Shown piece after piece: positions 48,537-59,500 of a stretch of DNA of 64,000 nucleotides (its first letter is position 1; each line of letters opens with the position of its first letter). The stretch is from Lepus europaeus (taxonomy: Eukaryota; Chordata; Mammalia; Lagomorpha; Leporidae), in contig NC_084840.1 in NCBI RefSeq assembly GCF_033115175.1, positions 78,135,179 to 78,199,178 on the forward strand, read 5' to 3'. Below the pieces are notes generated by a model, which worked only from the letters and a program-made list of their open reading frames with translations, was not told where the DNA came from and made no database searches. The translations under genes and the position numbers were made by a program.

Positions 48537-49753
48537 TGTTTTAAATACATGTTTAAAAAATGACCATTGGATAACTGTTCTTTAAGATATAAAAATACAA
48601 TATTTGTGCCTTTTTCATTTTTAAATTTTAATGTATATTGATTTTTGGAACACAAATAGGTGCCATACTATGGCTTGACAATGTTACCTTCTTAATACTC
48701 ATGTGTTATTGTTTTGAAATAGTAATTGGAGAACCTTGCATGAATTATGTTATTGTGTGTATGTATGTGTATGTGTGTGTGTGTGTGTGTGTACGTATGT
48801 ATGTGGGTACCTGTATTTACTTGGGCTTGTGTGTGGTTTGTTCAAAGAGTGCATTTCTGAAACTAGGACTCAGTTTAATGTTGAAAGCTCAGGTTAGTTG
48901 AAATATTTCACTTAAGTGTGAATTATTTTGGGGCACAGTTAACTGACAGAGATTATAATTCTTAAAAAATGTGCTCAATTTACTGCATGATAAAATGTGA
49001 AGATAGTGCCTTTTAAGATCATCAGTTATAACAGAATTAAATATTATCAAATATCTCTTACAAAGCTGTCATAAACATTTTTATTGAATTTTTGGCTATA
49101 TCTGAGAGATTAAATTGTCAAAAGTATAATTACTAACTAACCCACCCATTTAAGTTTTGTGTAGAAATTTAAAATCAAAGCAGAATTCTTTATAAAATTG
49201 TGGATCATAGAAAGTGCTACTAAAATACAAGAAATCTGGTAAGTTTGTGAATATCCATCAGCAACTTTCCATTTCTCCTAGCCAGTTATACTCCCAAAGA
49301 GGTTATACTCTCTGACTTGGATAGCATGCTCTTGATTGGGTAAAATTAAAATATTCAGTGTATTCTTTCAAAAAAATGTAGGTGGGTGCTTGGGTTTGTT
49401 TTAAGTGTTCTCAAATTTTAAAGACAGCATTTTCAGTACACATAACTATTTTGCAAACCTTTTTATATCCATATATGGATATGAGCTGTACTTTATTTAA
49501 CTATTCATGGAATGATGTTAATGTTAGATCCAGTTGAGCAACATTGAGTGCCTACCATTTGCAAGACTTCTTCACTAAGAATGAAATCACACCTTGTTTT
49601 CTGTTTGCAGTACGTGAACTTTATGTTTAAAAAGGAATTCTTATATTTAAATCTTTGTTGTTAGATTTTATCATTGTAACTGTAACCCAGTTAATTTTGC
49701 ATTCAGTTTTTAAAATGAAGATATAACTTATTTGAGTCCCATTTTTGAAAATA
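48537..49753. other. No gene; includes (TG)n microsatellite
   Basis: AT-rich. A TG/TATG microsatellite occupies about 48755-48805. No exon or interspersed repeat recognised in the rest. Confidence 0.45.
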
Positions 49754-49759
49754 AAATTC

Positions 49760-50246
49760 CGTGGGGCATGAGCGCGGCCAGGCCAGGCCAGGCCCAGGGG
49801 CTCCGCATGCGCAGCTGCCCCCGGGTGCCCCCGCCCGAGCTGCACGGAACAGAGCCGCGTGGAGCCAAGTAAGATGGCGCCCAGAGGAAGGTAAGATGGG
49901 CGGGCGGAATCCAAAGTTGTTTACCACTAAAACTAATTGGCTGAGCAACATCAGGGGAGGTAACAAAACTAGTAACAAGTGTATAGACATAGGGCTAGTC
50001 CTATAGAAATCCCCCCGTAAGGTGATTTTTTAAGTGATTGGTTGGTCCTTAGCCCTGCCCCAATGACTCTGCAGTTTTGTGCTATAAAAAGTACTATTAT
50101 GCACAAAGTGAATGAGTCCTTGCTAGACTTGGCTCCCCGCTGCGTCTGATTGTCTCCGGGATCGGGAGGCTGGGGAACGGGCGAGCGGCGCACTTACCTT
50201 TCCTCGGACCCAGTCCATCCTTGTACGGGTGGACCAAGACCCAGCA
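49760..50246 (+). mobile_element. Solo LTR of an ERVK (class II)-type retrovirus
   Basis: A 487-bp element starting cgtggggcatgagcg (probably TG mutated to CG) and ending ggaccaagacccagca, flanked by the 6-bp duplication aaattc (49754-49759 and 50247-50252); 6 bp is the usual size for class II retroviruses. Layout: GC-rich CpG-dense start (49762-49910) with aagatggcgcc (49872), a TATA-like ctataaaaag (about 50081) and a GC-rich R/U5-like end. No internal region follows, so it is a solo LTR left by recombination. The family name is unknown to me. Confidence 0.82.
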
Positions 50247-50252
50247 AAATTC

Positions 50253-50834
50253 TGCTAAACTAATTATGGTGGAAATTAATTTTCAAGATTCAGATATATA
50301 AAGTATTTAACTTTTCAGCCTCATTTTTAACTAGTTGTTAATGAGAAACATACATTTGTTGCTGAAAATATTTTTCATATTTCAGCACATTGAGTTAAAA
50401 TGAAGTTATTATTACTTATTCAGGAAAAGAAAGAAAGAAAGAAAATGGAGCTCGGAAAGTGGTTACACTAAGTGAGAGAGATAGGGATTTAAGAGGAACA
50501 TATGGTGACTTGCAAGAGCTGGTCATGGCCTATATCTAGACCTCCATGATGGTTACACAGTGCATTTAAAGAAAATGCAGTGAGCTGTGAACTGATGAAG
50601 GGTAGTCATATTGCAGTCTTAAAAATGGGTAAACATGGTTTAGAAAAAATTATAGCTAGTGATTTCTCTATTAAAGGATACTTTTAACAAAATATTTTCT
50701 GAGAAAATGTTTTCTTAAAATAAATGAAGATGGAAGACAGAGCTTCAAAAAAGGAAAATTTCTCCAGAGTTTGATTTTTTTACAGTTTATATAACACAAT
50801 TTTCTTAAGCTGATTCTACTAACATAGTGTAACC
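50253..50834. other. No gene recognised
   Basis: AT-rich. Some words near 50440-50660 could be ancient repeat; not assignable by eye. Confidence 0.35.
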
Positions 50835-51831
50835 ACCAAGTTACTCGAGAGCATTGGTAAAACCCTGCAAGACACTGGCATAGGCAAAGAGTTCTTAAAA
50901 AAGACCCCAGAGGCAAAGGCAAACAAAGCCAAAATTGACAAATGAGATTACATCAAAGTGAGAAGCTTCTGTACTGTAAAAGAAATTACTCAGGAAAGTG
51001 AAGTGGCAATTGACAGAATGGGAGAAACTATTTGCAAACTATGCAATTGATAAAGGATTAATAACAAGAATATATAAAGAGTATAGGAAACTCAACAACA
51101 ACAACAAAAACAAACATCCCAGTTAAGAAATGGGCAAAGGACTAAAACAGGCATTTTTCAAAACAGGAAATCCAATGGCCAATAGACACATGAAAAAATG
51201 CTCAGGATCACTAGCCATCAGGGAAATGCAAATCGAAACCATAAGGAGGTTTCACCTTACCCCTGTTAGAATGGCTTTCATATTGTAGCGGCCATTTGGG
51301 GAGTGAACCAATGGTCCTTTCTGTCTCTCTCTCTCTCTCACTGTCTAACTCTGCCTGTCAAAAAAAAAAAAAAGAAAGAAAAAAAAGAATGGCTTTCATA
51401 TAGAAATCAACAAACAACAAAGGTTGGTGAGTATGTGGGAGAAAAGATAACCTAATCCACTGTTGGTGGGAATATAAACTAGTACAGCCATTGGGGAAAA
51501 CTATGGAAATACCTCCAATAGCTGAAAATTAGATCTACCATATGACCCAGCCATCCTACTCCTGGGAATTTACCCAAGAGTAATGAAATAAGCATATGAA
51601 AGAATTATCTTTACTCCCATGTTTACTGCAGCTCAATTCACAATTGCCAAGATATGGAATCAGCCCAAATGCCCGTCAACTGAAGACTGGATAAAGAAAT
51701 TATGGGATATATACACCATGGAATACCACGCAATGGTTAAAAAAATGAAATCTGGCCATTTGCAGTAGAATGGATAAAACTGGAAAACTTAATCAAATTA
51801 AAGTTTACATCACTAATAAAAATATGGCAGG
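50835..51831 (+). mobile_element. Old L1, ORF2 C-terminal region
   Basis: Sense-strand ORF2 end: aaaattgacaaatgagattacatcaaa, then atgaaaaaatgctcaggatcactagccatc ([10 protein letters not shown]-type codons), then catatgacccagccatcctactcctgggaatttaccc and tggataaagaaattatggg. Stops and shifts throughout. A SINE fragment interrupts it at 51284-51385. Confidence 0.88.
51284..51385 (+). repeat. 5'-truncated CSINE inside old L1
   Basis: Only the last ~80 bases of a C repeat plus A tail (gcggccatttggggagtgaacc ... ctctgcctgtcaaaa). An exact 16-bp duplication agaatggctttcatat flanks it (51268-51283 and 51386-51401). Confidence 0.95.
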
Positions 51832-52150
51832 GGGCCAGCGTTGGGGCCTAGTGTATTAAGCTGCTGTCTGCAGTGACTGTTTCTGATATGGACACTGGTT
51901 TGAGTCTCGGCTGTAGTACTTCCAATCAACTCCCTGCTAAGAGCCTGGGAAAACAGGAATAGATGATCCAAGTGCTTGGGCCACCCACATGGGAAACATG
52001 GATGAAGCTCCTGTCATCTCACTTCAACCTGGCTCAATCCTGGATGTTTTGGCTATTTGGGGTATAAACCAGTGGATAGAAGATATTTATCTCCTTGTTT
52101 CTGAAACTATGTCTTTCAAATAAATAAGTATATAAATCTTTTTTAAAAAA
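51832..52150 (+). repeat. CSINE
   Basis: A plus-strand C repeat with head gggggccagcgttggggcct and end tctttcaaataaataag, then an A/T tail. Moderately diverged. Confidence 0.85.
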
Positions 52151-53644
52151 ACTTTATAGGGCATCAAGATCAAATGTATCATACATAGTAAAGTAACAAA
52201 TGGGAATTTGGGGATGAAAATTACAGAGAAACTGATGCTAAGAAGACCCATGGTTTTAGTAGACTTTATTCTAGCTGGATGTTAGGAGGAACATTAGAGA
52301 TAATGGGACATTTTAAGTTTATGTAGAGGAAAGATAAATTCCACCAGGTATTATAAGCCATCTTTAAATTCTGGAGCAAAGAAAAATACATTAACAACAA
52401 ATTGAGTTTTATGCAGTTAAAAGCCAGTGAGAAAAATACTAAATCATACCCAGTTTGTTTTTACCTGCAGATTTCTATGAGGAGGCTTCATATATTTGTG
52501 GGGAAATAGAAGAAAAAGAGAATGTACATTATCCATTAAGTTTTTGAAGCCCCTTTATCTTTGAATTCAAGCATTTGGGGCTCTTTCACCCATGTAACAG
52601 ACCCAAATTCAGTTTTAGCCTCCTGGAAAATGAAGTGTTAAGGCTGATGAATAAAAAGGATGTATGTGCTAGTAATGATGCCATGTGTTTTGATTATCTT
52701 TAGCAGTCTACAGTAACAGCCCTCAGTAATAATTTTGCCACCTTGTCTTAGAACATGCAGGTATGTCTCATGGCCCCTTGTGCAGTCCCATTCTCCACTC
52801 AATCTGAGCTTGACCTTGTGCCTTGTACCTCTAGACTTTGACCAATGGGTCGTTAGCAAATGTGAGGCAAGTGGCAGTTTGAACAGTATTTGGCATCTCC
52901 TGTTGTAGGAAGCTCCTTCCTACCTATCCACAAGGCAGGGCTTCTGTGTTCATGCCTCAGAGATCAAGAATGAGCCATCACAAATTGAAAGACTCCTAAG
53001 TATCTCTGGTGGCATTGGCAGTTCACTGAAAGCCCTTGAGTGACCCAGATGAAACCACAAGGACTATCCAGCTAAGCCTCCAACAAAGCACTAACCATGA
53101 GCAAATAAAATGATTAACAAAGTCAGTAAATTGTATAGTGAATTTTATTTCATCAAGAAAAGACATAAACAATAGAATAAATGTAGATTGTCAAATGATA
53201 GTTTGAAAGCTGAACTTGTGTAATACTGAATTTTCTTCATCAAATTACTAGACTTTATAAAATGTTATTGTATAGTCATTAAGCTGAATTAGCTTGTTTG
53301 AGAAAATACAGTTTGTAATCAGACATTTTATTTACACATTCCTTGATGCAATAGTGAATTACTATGTATATATGATTTAGTATATTGCAAGTCATCATAA
53401 GAATATACAAAATATTAAAAGTAGTTATAGAACTGATAAAAAGCACATGTAACAATGTTTGGTCCTGTGTTTCTTGCTCTATAAAATATTTGAGATTTTT
53501 GGAGGATAGTTCTAATTTCATACTTTAGTCACATGAAAAATTAACATTTTCAGAATAACAGTAATTCATATTTTTAGTTGTCTCCATATTTGATCTTTAA
53601 ATTCTTTATCTAATAAAGATAAAATTGGAATTTTATAAAGTGGA
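52151..53644. other. No gene recognised
   Basis: AT-rich, short open frames only. Confidence 0.35.
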
Positions 53645-53965
53645 TATTAATGAACAGTCAGATATTAATTAATGAATAGTCAAATAGGTATTAACGGTAA
53701 GTCAAACAAGTATTACTGAATAGTCGAATAGGTATTAATGAAGAATCAGATAGGTATTAATGAAGAGTCAAATAGGTATTAATGAAGAGTCAAATATTCA
53801 TGAATGGTCAAATAGGTATTAACAATAAGTCAAACAGGTATTAATGAAGAGTCAAATAGGTATTAATGAACAGTCAAATAGGTATTAACAAATAGGTATC
53901 AATAAAGAGTCAAATAGATATTAATGAACAGTCAAATAGGTATAAATGAACATTATTAATGAACA
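53645..53965. repeat. Minisatellite, ~22-bp unit
   Basis: About 14 imperfect tandem copies of a unit close to ggtattaatgaagagtcaaa plus ta. Variants differ in the central cag/gag/aag. Some copies are shortened (for example 53795-53815 and 53886-53900). The units are contiguous, with no spacers. Confidence 0.9.
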
Positions 53966-54311
53966 TTTGAATATATGTGGCACAATAGAGTTTTTTGAAA
54001 CAAGGCATTTTTATATATCTGTCATTTTGTGGTTCCTTTTACAGTTACAAGATATACTGTGAGTCTTGAATATTTTTAAATGATTCAGGTCATGAGTTTG
54101 TCTAGGAAGCCTATTCGTTCAGAAAGATTCCTTTGGTTTTTGGGATGTCATCTGTATATTTAAAATTATATGTATATAACATAAAGGAATGTACAAACTG
54201 ATCTGTTAAATGGAATTTCAGTTGATGAAAAATAAGTTAGTATTGGAAATATTAAAAAAATTTGGTTGGAAGATGTTCTCAAATTTGTCTAGGGAAAATT
54301 AAACAGTACAC

Positions 54312-54617
54312 AGAGAATGGTATAAGAAGATAATGAAAAGCATAAAAATAGAATTTAACAGGAGTTTTTTGGTCAAAAATTTTTAAAGTCATGCAAATAT
54401 TTCTGATAAGGTGTATTTTCACAAACATTTTCATGATGTATGAAAATATTTCTGATAAGATGTATTTTCACAAACATTTTCATGATGCATGAAAATATTT
54501 TTGAAAATACATCTTATCAGAAATATTTGCATGACTTTAAAAATTTTTGACCAAAAAAGTCCTCTGTTAAATTCTATTTTTATTGTTTTTCATTTAATCT
54601 TTTTATACCATTTTCGA
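54312..54617. repeat. Palindromic element (inverted repeat ~105-bp arms)
   Basis: The left arm (54312-54420, starting gagaatggtataagaag) is the reverse complement of the right arm (about 54503-54617, ending cttt-tataccattttc) with few mismatches. The loop holds a 49-bp tandem duplication (54394-54442 and 54443-54491). The shape suggests a palindromic non-autonomous DNA transposon or a fold-back duplication. I do not recognise the family. Confidence 0.85.
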
Positions 54618-55895
54618 AGGAACCATTTCAAGTCTCCCTTGTGTATGAGTGATGGTAAAAATAAGATCTAACAAGATGAGCTCATATGTTAGAAGCTGCT
54701 CATTGAATGTTCCATTAAGATCAAGTAATGTTAAACATGAAGCAAAAAGTTGGTCTGATTTTCATGTGTCTCATGACCAGTCTTTTACCAAGAAATCCAT
54801 TTTATCTAGAAAGAAGTTTAAGATGTCAACTAAATTTAGAAAAATCCAATAAATATTTTTAAAGTGGTCTTAGAATAATGTGAAAAGAAGTGTAGGGTTA
54901 AAAATCACATGTAAGTATGTAGATGTTCAGAAAGTAGAATACAAAGAGTTAGATGGGCCCATACTAGATGTGGCCTTTCCATCCTTCCGTATTTGGGTCT
55001 TTTAGTCGATGTATGGGACTTCCATGAGCTCAGAGTTAACAGATAGCTCCATTTTCTCTGTTGAATGAAAAACAAAATGTTGCCTTACTACCTATAGTCT
55101 CAAATTCTACAGACCTCCCACTTGCTAATGAATTGGATTTTCCTAAATATTTCTCCTAAGCAATGAAGTAAATGTCATAAAGTCAGGAAAGGGCACAAAT
55201 GTGAAGGAACCAAAATAGATATCCTCAAAAATTTTACTTAAACTCTACCCTCTTAAATGGAGAACCTGTAGGCTATCACTGGCTAGATTTGACTAGTACT
55301 AGTTAGTTTAAGTTTCAAAAAAAAAAAAAACTCTACTAGCCCTATGAATTCTCCTTTTATCCCAATTAAATTAATCTTCAGCCACTATCTCATTCATCTC
55401 TTAAAGCAATCCTAAAATTTAGGTATTGCTTTTATCATTATTTTAGAGGTCAAAAACTGAGGCTGACAGAGAACAAGGTGAAGTTAATGCAGCAAGAAAA
55501 TTATGGCACAATGTTTTACATTTTGGAAAGCAGAACATCAAAACAGAAGCTATTCTGCTCAAGGATTGTGATTCTCTTAGAAACTTTTCCATGGATATTC
55601 AGAATATCCATGGGCCTCAGGGGTCACTGAGTAAGAAGGGGGAAGGAAATTAAAAGGCAGTGCTGTGAGCCCCTTAGTTGAGTTTAATCTAGAGCACATT
55701 GATTATATGTATAGAGAACTTCAAACTCCTTGTGAAAAATGGAATTAAAAATATGATTATATTTTGCTGACAAAAAGTGTATTGGTTCAAAAAAAATGAT
55801 TTTCCCTGTATATGGAAAGTAAATATGAAAAAACAAGGCCTGAATTTCAAAATACTTTCCATGAAAATAAGATAAAACTGTAGTGTTGACTGGAT
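54618..55895. other. No gene recognised
   Basis: AT-rich; no supported exon of the neighbouring RhoGAP gene found here. Confidence 0.35.
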
Positions 55896-55899
55896 TACC

Positions 55900-56060
55900 T
55901 GGATTCCTTCTACCCATGGGGAAAAGCTTCAGTAAGCTCCTTGCTTCTGACTTTGGACCAGTGCAACCCTACATGATATATTCCATAGAGGAACAAACCA
56001 GTGGAAGGGATCTCTCTCTCCCAGAGGGTTTCTGTCTTAACTTAATAAATTTTAAGAAAC
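55900..56060 (+). repeat. Probable decayed CSINE 3' part
   Basis: Words such as gtaagctccttgcttctgactttggaccagtgcaa, gaacaaaccagtggaaggg, a short CT run and a taataaatttt tail follow the order of a C repeat's second half. Very diverged. Confidence 0.45.
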
Positions 56061-56415
56061 TAACATTTTAAATTCCATTAATCTTCATACTTGCTGAGAT
56101 AATCTCATACAGGGTTCCAACTACCTGTTGTAGGATCCTAGCCCCTATGTCATACAATGTGATGTATCTTGAAGCAGCTAGAATTGACACTTACTATTTT
56201 CTGAAATCCAGTGCATCACTTTATATTTTTCTTTATCTCACAACAATGTGAAAACTATCCTTGACCTATGAGCCATACTTTGAACAAGGAGCAGAAGGGT
56301 TCCTGAGTCCCACCTCACTGCCCTTTGGACATGCCATGAACACCAAGGCAGACACTCTCATGACTCAGCGGTTGTCTCCATTTGTAATCAAGGGAAGTTA
56401 AATGATTCATTATAC

Positions 56416-56527
56416 CTGAAAGTTCCTGGAAGGTGTCCTCATATTTTGTGTGTCCTCCCATGCAGGAGGTCAGTCTATGTCCGAAAATATTTTTGCAGTT
56501 ATCAATTAGAAATTGTATAAGAGTAAC
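56416..56527 (-). CDS. RhoGAP gene exon E
   Basis: 112 nt. Acceptor gcccttcatctaacag, donor AG/GTATAA. Encodes VTLIQFLIDNCKNIFG, the last RhoGAP helix, then HRLTSCMGGHTKYEDTFQEL; ends one base into a codon. The intron to exon D holds two L1 pieces. Confidence 0.8.
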
Positions 56528-59500
56528 CTGTTAGATGAAGGGCAACAACAGAATGTACTTTTACATTTGACATAAATCATAAAACACATAAGAATCTTAT
56601 AACCCACAAAAATATGACATTTAGAATTCTAAAACAAATGAGTTGACATAAAATATATGAACCCATTTTCTGTATGAAATATGAAAAATCCAGAGTACTT
56701 GGGCACAAATCTTTTTTTTTAAAAACTTTTATTTAATGAATATAAATTTCCATAGTACAGCTTATGGATTACAATGGTTTCCCCCCTCCCATAACTTCCC
56801 TCCCACCCGCAACCCTCCCCTTTCCCGTGGGCACAAATCTTTTAAAAAGAATAAAGTCCTGACAATTGAAACAAAATGGGTGCAATGAGGTATCAATATG
56901 CTTAGTGCAATAAGCCAGACTCAAAAAAGAAACAAAATCATGTTTTCTCTGATTTGTGATAGTTAATATATAGAATATAAAATTTTACTTGTATTATAAA
57001 ATTGGGATCTTTCAATCTGATGATTGTTTATAGCCCTTCTCTTTTTTCATGCAAAAGAGTAGTCTTTTTGTTTTTATTTTTTGAACTGTTAATTTAGTGG
57101 CGCATTAAGCCTTTCGGTATAAAGTAATAGAAATATCACAAAAACTAAAAAAAGAAAGAAAGGGAAGATGTAAGGAAGGGAGGATTCATTATATTTTTAT
57201 AATTGTCTCTATAAACTACATTAAATCTCTTTACATTTACAAAAATATAAATAAAAATAAATACTTACCAGTACATTACCATTATCATTTGTGGTTCAAA
57301 TTATTTGCAGTTTTATTTCATTGACTACCTGTTTACAGATGGATATCATTTCCAATAAGTCTTCCTAATGATATTTGAAGTGAAGATATATATCACCATT
57401 CCCAAATTTGTAACATACCCAACAAAACATCCGTGGGAATTTCCCTTCTTAAGTATCCTCAGTTTGGCAAACAGAGCATCAGTGAATCTTTTCAACAAGA
57501 AAGGAGGATGTTGAAGGAAAATTTCTGCCTGCCTAACTGTAGTCTCTCCTTGTGCATTGTACTGCCTCACCTCAACCTTGCTTGTTGTGATTCCATGGGG
57601 ATGTTCTTAGTTTTTATATTCCACCAGCAGAGATGAAATCAGAACCTGCCATCTCTCTTAATGAATCACAATCAGCAGAATAAGCTAAATGCAGGTGACC
57701 ACTTTTGTTCAGGCCACCTTGGTTGTGTCACCTAGTTCCAGTTGTCAATATAATTGACATTACTTAGGTAAGAATGTCTAAAATGGAAATTTTGTATACT
57801 GTTGCACAATCTTCAGTGGTGAAACCCAGACTTGACCTTGTTTTGTCCAACCTCAATGTCCGAGTTTCTAGCACATGGTATGACATTGCTCTCTATGGTA
57901 GTATGTCTCTAGTGACTGAATCCTTCATAAGAAAGGTGGAGTGACTCAATGCACTCAGTGTTCTGGTGAATATCCCACCTACCCACAGTTGCCAAATGGA
58001 TGAATGACTCTTTCCCTTCAGAGCAGTACTTAAAGTATGCAATTAAAAAATGGTCCATCAGAATTAATACATAGGATTTCAGATTCAAAGTAGAGACATT
58101 ACCTTTCTCTGCCATTCCATTCCTCTTTCTGAGTCTCTGGAAATGGGTATCCAAAGAAGGCTTGGGGTCATGTACAGCGACAAATCAGAAGAAGTCATAG
58201 TATTGAGTGGTGAATGTGCGATCTTGTATAAACATATGAATAAGCATTCTAAGAGATGAAAATTCATTTCGGGCAGCTGATCTAAAAGCCTAAACACAGA
58301 AAAAGGTACTCTTAAAGCAAGAATTTAACTCAGAACCTTGCACTCACATACAAAATGGAGCACATTGTTTTGGTCACTATTGACAAAACAAATGAAAATA
58401 GAGATGAATGTATCAGTGTCATCAAAATATTGTCTTCAATGTTTCTGTGAATACATTATATCATGTCTTAAATTGAGTAAATATTATAAATAGCTAATAT
58501 AACATAAATATTTTTTTAAATATCTGGCATTCCAGAATGTGCCAAACTGAAAATCTGTTAATAACAAAAATTGCATAGAATGGTTTCCTTAGGTTTATAA
58601 AGTAGTAGCAAAGCAACATTGCTTTGTGGCAAGCACTCAAAGGCTATCAGTTATCTTAGAAACTCACTTGAGGTATGAATATGTTTGAAATTTTTCAATG
58701 AATTCAATTCCTAAGCTCCAGTAGACTGGTGGGTCTATGTTGACAATGTTACACAAAGAACACTGGTCAATTATCTTACATGTGCATTGAACCAAAGGAT
58801 TTCTTTTTGTACAAATATACTATAGTCCAAGATGTGTACAAAGGTCAAGTCCTCCAGGTTCATAATGTTAAGAGAGAAACATGGACTCACTGACAATATC
58901 AAGGCCTCCTTTCCTTTCCAATCTAGCCTCCACGTGTGTTACCCAATGAAGTCCTTTTCCTAAGTCATGAGTTGACTAGATAAATTGATAAAACAGAAGC
59001 TGATATTTTTCCAAGTTTGCACTGGTTGTGTTTTTCAGACATATCCAGGAGAATAGGTATTACATCATCACCTGTGAATTATGGAAATTCTGGCCTTCTT
59101 ATTCCCTTCATCCATAGCACCAATAAATTTTTCATACAGCTCGGTCGTAAATAGGCTTCCAGGTATACTTTGGAGAAAATCCTTACACAGATTAAAAAAT
59201 ATTATTATTCTCATGGAAAACATTCTTTGGCTAACCTACTGAGAAAGCATTTACTTAAAGCATGCAGTTATGTCCACGGAGTTTGGTTACAATTCTTCCA
59301 TGACTTGTACATGCAGAAGCAGGGGCTTGGACTTAGCCCAATAAGACAAACATAAAAATCAGTATCTGGGGAGTGGTGAGAATGAAGACAAATTCTCCTA
59401 TTACCCGACACTCCCTGTTGGTGTACATTTTAGCCAACTTTTACAAACTGACAAGATCTGGTGATGAATCACCCTTATGCTAGTTCTTGACAAGTAATAA

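Noticed and set aside
53645-53965. Regular repeats as a possible CRISPR-like array
   Set aside because: Units are contiguous with no unique spacers and diverge gradually; the DNA is mammalian. It is a minisatellite.
57346-57570. 74-codon minus-strand frame as a RhoGAP exon
   Set aside because: Its sequence does not match the domain. The real next exon, in phase and with good splice sites, is at 56416-56527.
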